Shown one piece after another: positions 12,974-16,671 of a DNA stretch of 16,671 bases. Source of the stretch: Actinomycetes bacterium (GTDB taxonomy: Bacteria; Actinomycetota; Acidimicrobiia; Acidimicrobiales; Palsa-688); NCBI GenBank assembly GCA_021816565.1, contig JAKAXN010000062.1, positions 1-16,671 of the forward strand, in the 5' to 3' direction. Below the pieces are notes generated by a model that was given only the letters and a program-made list of their open reading frames with translations, searched no databases and was not told the DNA's origin. Numbering within the stretch: position 1 is the first letter of the stretch; the number at the start of each line of letters is the position of its first letter. The translations under genes and the position numbers were made by a program.

Positions 12974-13861
12974 TCAGACCGACAGGTAGCGCCGGACGGC
13001 GAAGGCCGAGCCGAGCACCCCGACGGCTGCGCCCACCACCAGCAGCACCAGCCCGGTGAGAACCGCCTCCTGGGGGGTCACGAACAGCTGGTTCGTGCCC
13101 AGGATGGTCTGGTCGGGGAGGAACGAGGCGATCCAGTTGCGCAGGCCGTAGGTCAGACCGAAGCCAATCACGGCGCCGATCATGCCGTGCAGGAACCCTT
13201 CGAGCATGAACGGCACCCGGATGAACCAGTTGGTGGCGCCCACCAGCTTCATGACCGCCACCTCCCTCCGCCGGGCGAAGATGGCCAGCTGGATGGTGTT
13301 GACGATCAGTGCCACGGCGCCCACCAGGACGCCCACGGCCAGGGCGATACCGAGGGTGCGCCATCGCTTGAACTGGTTGAGCAGGTTGTCGATCTCCTGC
13401 TGGGCGTAGGAGACCTTGAGGACGCCGGGCTGGCCCTGGAACTGGCGACCGAGCTGGGCGATGTCCTGGGCCCTGGTCGGCACCACACGGAACGACGGGG
13501 GCATGTCCTTGACGGTCAGGACGCTGACGATGTCGTTGTTGCCGCCGAAGATGTCCTTGAACTCCTGGTAGGCCTGCGGCTTGTCCACGAAGTGGAAGGT
13601 CTTGACGCCAGGAGTGGTGGACAGCTCGTGGCTGATCGCCTGGGTCTCGTTACCCGACACCGAGGGCTGCAGGAAGATGGCCATCTCCACTCCCCCGCGC
13701 CACTGCACCGACGCCTTGTTGATGGCCTGGCGCATGACCAGGACGGCGCCGAGAGCGGTGAGCGACACGGCCATGGTGACGATGGCGGCCAGCGTCATCA
13801 GCAGGTTGCGGCGCAGGTTGCCGCCGGTCTCGCGCAGGACGTAGCTGCTGGAGATGGCCAC
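12974..13861 (-). CDS. ftsX: Cell division protein FtsX
   Basis: The protein is 295 aa, typical for actinobacterial FtsX. Topology: a short cytoplasmic start (ISSSYVLRETGGNLRRN), TM1 about 20-43, an extracytoplasmic domain about 44-168 (EMAIFLQPSVS, PPSFRVVPT), TM2 about 169-192, then a cytoplasmic loop with RRREVAVMKLVGATNWFIR (197-215), a FtsX family hallmark that contacts the ATPase, TM3 about 222-243 and TM4 about 266-288. FtsX with FtsE activates peptidoglycan hydrolases at the division site; the extracytoplasmic domain is the part that binds the hydrolase or its adaptor. The ATG is three bases after the ftsE stop, with AGAGG serving as RBS across the junction. The candidate NlpC/P60 enzyme at 5199-6182 might be a substrate, but nothing in the sequence shows it. 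Confidence 0.96.
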   Translation of the reverse strand: MAISSSYVLRETGGNLRRNLLMTLAAIVTMAVSLTALGAVLVMRQAINKASVQWRGGVEMAIFLQPSVSGNETQAISHELSTTPGVKTFHFVDKPQAYQEFKDIFGGNNDIVSVLTVKDMPPSFRVVPTRAQDIAQLGRQFQGQPGVLKVSYAQQEIDNLLNQFKRWRTLGIALAVGVLVGAVALIVNTIQLAIFARRREVAVMKLVGATNWFIRVPFMLEGFLHGMIGAVIGFGLTYGLRNWIASFLPDQTILGTNQLFVTPQEAVLTGLVLLVVGAAVGVLGSAFAVRRYLSV

Positions 13862-13864
13862 CTC

Positions 13865-14551
13865 TCAGGCCCCCATCCCGTACACGCCCCGGGCCTGGTC
13901 CCGGATCACCGTGCCCCGGTCGAGCTCGATCACCCGCCGGCGCATTGAGTCGACGATGGCGTTGTCGTGGGTGGCCATGAGCACGGTGGTGCCGGTCCGG
14001 TTGATCCGGTCCAGCAGCCGCATGATGCCGGCCGTGGTCGCCGGGTCCAGGTTCCCGGTGGGCTCGTCGGCCAGCAGGATCAGGGGCCGGTTGACGAAGG
14101 CCCGGGCGATGGCCACCCGCTGCTGCTCGCCGCCGGACAGCTCGTGGGGCAGGTTCGACAGCTTCTTGCCGAGGCCGACCAGGTCGAGGATCTGCGGGAC
14201 CTGGGAGCGGACCACGTTTCGGGGCCGGCCGATCACCTCCAGGGCGAACGCCACGTTCTCGTAGACGGTCTTGGTGGGCAGAAGCCGGAAATCCTGGAAA
14301 ACGCAGCCGATGTTGCGGCGCAGGTACGGGACCTTCCACGACGACAGCGAGCCGACCTCCTTGCCGGCCACCCAGACCTGGCCGCCGTCGGCCTGCTCCT
14401 CCTTGGTGATCAAGCGTAGGAAGGTCGACTTCCCCGAACCCGAGGGTCCCACGAGGAAGACGAACTCGCCTTTCTGGACGTCCACGTTGACCTCTCGCAG
14501 AGCGACCGTGGATCCCTTGTACGACTTGGTGACGTTGTCGAGCTTGATCAT
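13865..14551 (-). CDS. ftsE: Cell division ATP-binding protein FtsE
   Basis: The protein is 228 aa, one residue from the mycobacterial length. ABC ATPase motifs are complete: Walker [10 protein letters not shown] (35-43, Lys41), Q-loop Gln86 ([20 protein letters not shown], family-typical), signature LSGGEQQR (138-145), Walker [13 protein letters not shown] (158-169, catalytic Glu163) and switch His195 (MATHDN). It binds FtsX in the membrane and uses ATP to drive hydrolase activation at the septum. In the 5' region a GGGG that could serve as Shine-Dalgarno (14566-14563) can pair with CCCC on either side. It starts 120 bp after prfB, so it probably has its own promoter; TAGGAT on the minus strand (14639-14634) is a weak -10 candidate. 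Confidence 0.97.
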   Translation of the reverse strand: MIKLDNVTKSYKGSTVALREVNVDVQKGEFVFLVGPSGSGKSTFLRLITKEEQADGGQVWVAGKEVGSLSSWKVPYLRRNIGCVFQDFRLLPTKTVYENVAFALEVIGRPRNVVRSQVPQILDLVGLGKKLSNLPHELSGGEQQRVAIARAFVNRPLILLADEPTGNLDPATTAGIMRLLDRINRTGTTVLMATHDNAIVDSMRRRVIELDRGTVIRDQARGVYGMGA

Positions 14552-14671
14552 GGGGTTAGAGGCCCCTTCGGGGGGTTGCGGCGGGACACGGACAGATCTG
14601 CGACCGGCTGGACCCCCTGGAGACCGACCGTTGATCCTAGCCTGTGGGGTCGGCTTCCAGAGGTCACGGCT

Positions 14672-15802
14672 TCAGGACGAGCCGTCGCCCTCCGGGGCGT
14701 TGGCCCCGGCCCGGCGCCAGCGCAGGTAGGCCTCCATGAACTGGTCCAGGTCGCCCTCGAGCACGGCGTCGACGTTGCCGGTGGCGTACTCGGTGCGCAG
14801 GTCCTTCACCTGCTGGTAGGGCGCCAGCACATAGGAGCGGATCTGGGCCCCCCAGCCCACCAGCGGCTTGCGGCCGGCCAGGGCGGCCAACTCCGCCTCC
14901 CGCTCCTCGCGGGCCAGCTCCGCCAGCTTCGAGGCCAGGATCTGCATGGCCTTGGCCTTGTTCTGGTGCTGGGACCGCTCGTTCTGGACCGCCACCACGG
15001 TCCCGGTGGGCAGGTGGGTGATGCGCACTGCGGAATCGGTGACGTTGACGTGCTGGCCGCCGGCCCCGGAGGAGCGGTAGGTGTCGATGCGCAGATCCTT
15101 CTCGTCGATCTGCACCTCGCCGGAGAGATCCTCGAAGAACGGGACAACGCTCATCAGGGCGAAGCTCGTCTGGCGGCGGGCCTGGGCGTCGAAGGGGGAT
15201 ATCCGCACCAGGCGGTGCACCCCCCGCTCAGAGGCGAGCAGGCCGTTGGCGTAGCGACCCCGGATGATGAAACCGGCCGACAGGATGCCGGCCTCCTGGC
15301 CCTCGCTCACCTCTTCGATCTCGAACTCGAAGCCCCGCCGCTCGGCCCAGCGCTGGTACATGCGCACCATCATCTGGGCCCAGTCCTGGGCGTCGGTGCC
15401 GCCGTCCTTGGCGTGGATCTCGCAGACCGCGTCGTTCTCGTCGTGCTCCCCGGTGAAGAGCGACCGCAGCTCCAGCCGGTCCAGTGCAGAGGCCACGTCC
15501 GCCATGGCGGCGGTCAGCTCGGACTCGACGGAGTCGTCGCCCTCCTCCACCGCCAGCTGGTAGAGGGTCTCGGCATCGTCGAGCTGGCTGCGCAGCCGCT
15601 CGAGGATGTCGACGTCGCCTTTGACCTGGCCGTACTCCCGCGTCACCCGCTGGCCCACCTCGGGGTTGTCCCACAGGTCGGGCCGGCCGAGCTCGGACTC
15701 CAGGCGCGGCAGGCGCACCCGCAGGTCGTCGAGACCCAGATACTTCTCCGCCTCGGCCAGGCGCTGGCCGAGCAAGCCCAGATCGGTGGTGTAGTCGCGC
15801 AC
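14672..15802 (-). CDS. prfB: Peptide chain release factor 2
   Basis: The protein is 376 aa from GTG 15802, eight bases after the secA stop with AGGCGG as RBS; the frame extends a little upstream into secA but those residues are not family-like. Domain 1 begins DYTTDLGLLGQRLAEAEKYLGLDDL and contains the conserved PDLWDNPE. The stop-codon reading tripeptide is SPF (202-204, in VRISPFDAQARRQTSF), which marks RF2 (UGA/UAA) rather than RF1 (PxT). The catalytic GGQ is at 248-250 (SSGAGGQHVN). The frame is continuous: there is no in-frame TGA near codon 25, so the programmed +1 frameshift used by many bacteria to autoregulate prfB is absent, as usual in actinobacteria. Confidence 0.97.
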   Translation of the reverse strand: MRDYTTDLGLLGQRLAEAEKYLGLDDLRVRLPRLESELGRPDLWDNPEVGQRVTREYGQVKGDVDILERLRSQLDDAETLYQLAVEEGDDSVESELTAAMADVASALDRLELRSLFTGEHDENDAVCEIHAKDGGTDAQDWAQMMVRMYQRWAERRGFEFEIEEVSEGQEAGILSAGFIIRGRYANGLLASERGVHRLVRISPFDAQARRQTSFALMSVVPFFEDLSGEVQIDEKDLRIDTYRSSGAGGQHVNVTDSAVRITHLPTGTVVAVQNERSQHQNKAKAMQILASKLAELAREEREAELAALAGRKPLVGWGAQIRSYVLAPYQQVKDLRTEYATGNVDAVLEGDLDQFMEAYLRWRRAGANAPEGDGSS

Positions 15803-15810
15803 CGGGCCGC

Positions 15811-16671
15811 CTAGCGGCCGTGGCAGAACTTGAACTTCTTGCCACTCCCGCACGGGCAGGGATCGTTGCGCCCCACGTGGTCGAAGTCCGAGCCCAGCAT
15901 CACCGGACGCTGCACCGAGCCGCTGTCGGCGACGGCCACGGCGGCCGGGGACCGGGAGTTGTCGGGCGCCGTCGGGTCGGGGGCGAAGACGATCTCCTCC
16001 CCGGGGGCCGGACCGGCGGCCATGGCCCGCTCGATCCCGGTCGTGCCCTGCACCGGATCGTCGGCCGCCTGGTAGGACGCCCCGGCCAGCTGATTGTCGG
16101 CCGTCGGGGCCTGCTCGAGGACCTGGACCTGGGCGTGCATGACGATCTTCACGTAGTCGTCGTCGATACCGGCCATCATCTGGCCGAACATCTCGTAGCC
16201 GTCACGCTGCCAGGCCACCAGCGGGTCCTGCTGGCCCATGGCCCGCAGCCCGATCCCCTCCCGCAGGTAGTCCATCTCCGACAGGTGCTCGCGCCACTTC
16301 TGGTCGATGAGCTGGAGCATGACCTCCCGCTCGAGGGCCCGCATGGTCTCCTCGCCGCCGGGCATGTCCCGCTCGCGCTGCTCGTAGAAGGCGATGGCCT
16401 GACCGGCCAGCTCCTCGTATATCTCGTTGGTCCCGTGCAGCTCGGAGAACTGCTCCTTGGTGACGGCGGCCGGGTAGTACTGGCGCAGCTCGGTGAGCAG
16501 GCCGTCGACGTCCCAGTCCTCGGGATCGTCGGAGGTGCAGTTGGCGGTGACGATCCCGTCGATGGCCGACGACAGCACGTCGATGGTCCGGGCCCGGAGG
16601 TCCTCACCCTCGAGGATCTGCGCCCGCCGGGCGTAGATCACCTTGCGCTGCTCGTTCATCACCTCGTCGTA
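15811..16671 (-). CDS. secA: Preprotein translocase ATPase SecA, C-terminal part (5' end outside window)
   Basis: The frame runs off the window end; 286 C-terminal residues are visible, starting in YDEVMNEQRKVIYARR, a highly conserved SecA stretch in the helical scaffold region. Next come the helical wing and scaffold segments (LIDQKWREHLSEMDYLREGI, LRAMGQQDPLVAWQRDGYEMF), a variable acidic and Ala-rich linker, and the terminal SEC-C zinc motif CPCGSGKKFKFCHGR, which binds zinc and, in other bacteria, SecB or ribosomes. SecA drives secretory proteins through SecYEG with ATP. Having the SEC-C tail suggests the housekeeping SecA1, not the accessory SecA2, which usually lacks it. It lies directly upstream of prfB, 8 bp apart, probably in one operon. 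Confidence 0.97.
   Translation of the reverse strand, partial: YDEVMNEQRKVIYARRAQILEGEDLRARTIDVLSSAIDGIVTANCTSDDPEDWDVDGLLTELRQYYPAAVTKEQFSELHGTNEIYEELAGQAIAFYEQRERDMPGGEETMRALEREVMLQLIDQKWREHLSEMDYLREGIGLRAMGQQDPLVAWQRDGYEMFGQMMAGIDDDYVKIVMHAQVQVLEQAPTADNQLAGASYQAADDPVQGTTGIERAMAAGPAPGEEIVFAPDPTAPDNSRSPAAVAVADSGSVQRPVMLGSDFDHVGRNDPCPCGSGKKFKFCHGR

Noticed and set aside
15700..15802. Programmed +1 frameshift in prfB
   Set aside because: The coding frame is continuous through the region around codon 25, with no in-frame TGA or slippery CTTTGA.
1..16671. Mobile elements, CRISPR arrays, tRNA or rRNA genes
   Set aside because: No transposase or integrase frame, no regularly spaced repeats and no tRNA-like cloverleaf or rRNA sequence was recognised on either strand.

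Overview
The window is GC-rich DNA (about 70% or more by eye) from a bacterial chromosome. The gene families point to a high-GC actinobacterium: a secA–prfB and ftsE–ftsX block, a GlbO-type group II truncated haemoglobin, a DUF732-type lipoprotein, an FHA protein with a GHxNxP-type zinc ribbon, and many GTG/TTG starts with 4-bp stop/start overlaps. A deep-branching lineage such as Acidimicrobiia is a guess. I see no mobile element, CRISPR array, tRNA or rRNA, and the gene content looks chromosomal.

Layout. (1) 1-2862, plus strand: a 5'-truncated LiaF/PspC-type membrane protein, a histidine kinase with a LiaF-like two-helix membrane module, a NarL/LuxR-type response regulator and a 91-aa membrane protein. 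This looks like an envelope-stress module. (2) 2863-3254: a 392-bp gap with a good promoter, a 12-bp palindrome near the predicted transcript start, a 15-codon mini-ORF with a strong RBS and a 14-bp-stem hairpin. It ends at a single-pass membrane protein gene (3255-3929). It looks like an attenuated leader or a small RNA gene of unknown class. (3) 3954-6182, minus strand: a murein hydrolase (lysozyme-like plus NlpC/P60), an orphan ParA-type ATPase and a zinc-ribbon protein with a duplicated GRRA(L/F)FSG motif, in one tight operon. (4) 6262-8450, divergent from it: a pseudokinase overlapping a multidomain FHA protein. The kinase has lost its catalytic residues and the FHA domain has lost its phosphothreonine-binding residues. 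(5) 8417-9307: a DUF732-like lipoprotein (minus) and glbO (plus). (6) 9439-12963: a soluble PRC-barrel/MgtE_N/CBS protein, an NRAMP-related transporter with non-canonical metal-site motifs and an alpha/beta hydrolase, all overlapping. (7) 12974-16671, minus strand: ftsX, ftsE, prfB and the 3' end of secA.

How the parts may work together. The best candidate for something undescribed is the divergent pair in (3) and (4). A signalling cassette whose kinase and FHA parts look inactive for phosphotransfer and phosphopeptide binding shares a 79-bp intergenic region with an operon joining a cell-wall hydrolase to a ParA ATPase. The second is the leader in (2). The third is the MgtE_N-CBS/NRAMP pair in (6), which reads as a split magnesium sensor and transporter. 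All three are inferences from residues and gene order; no database search was possible.
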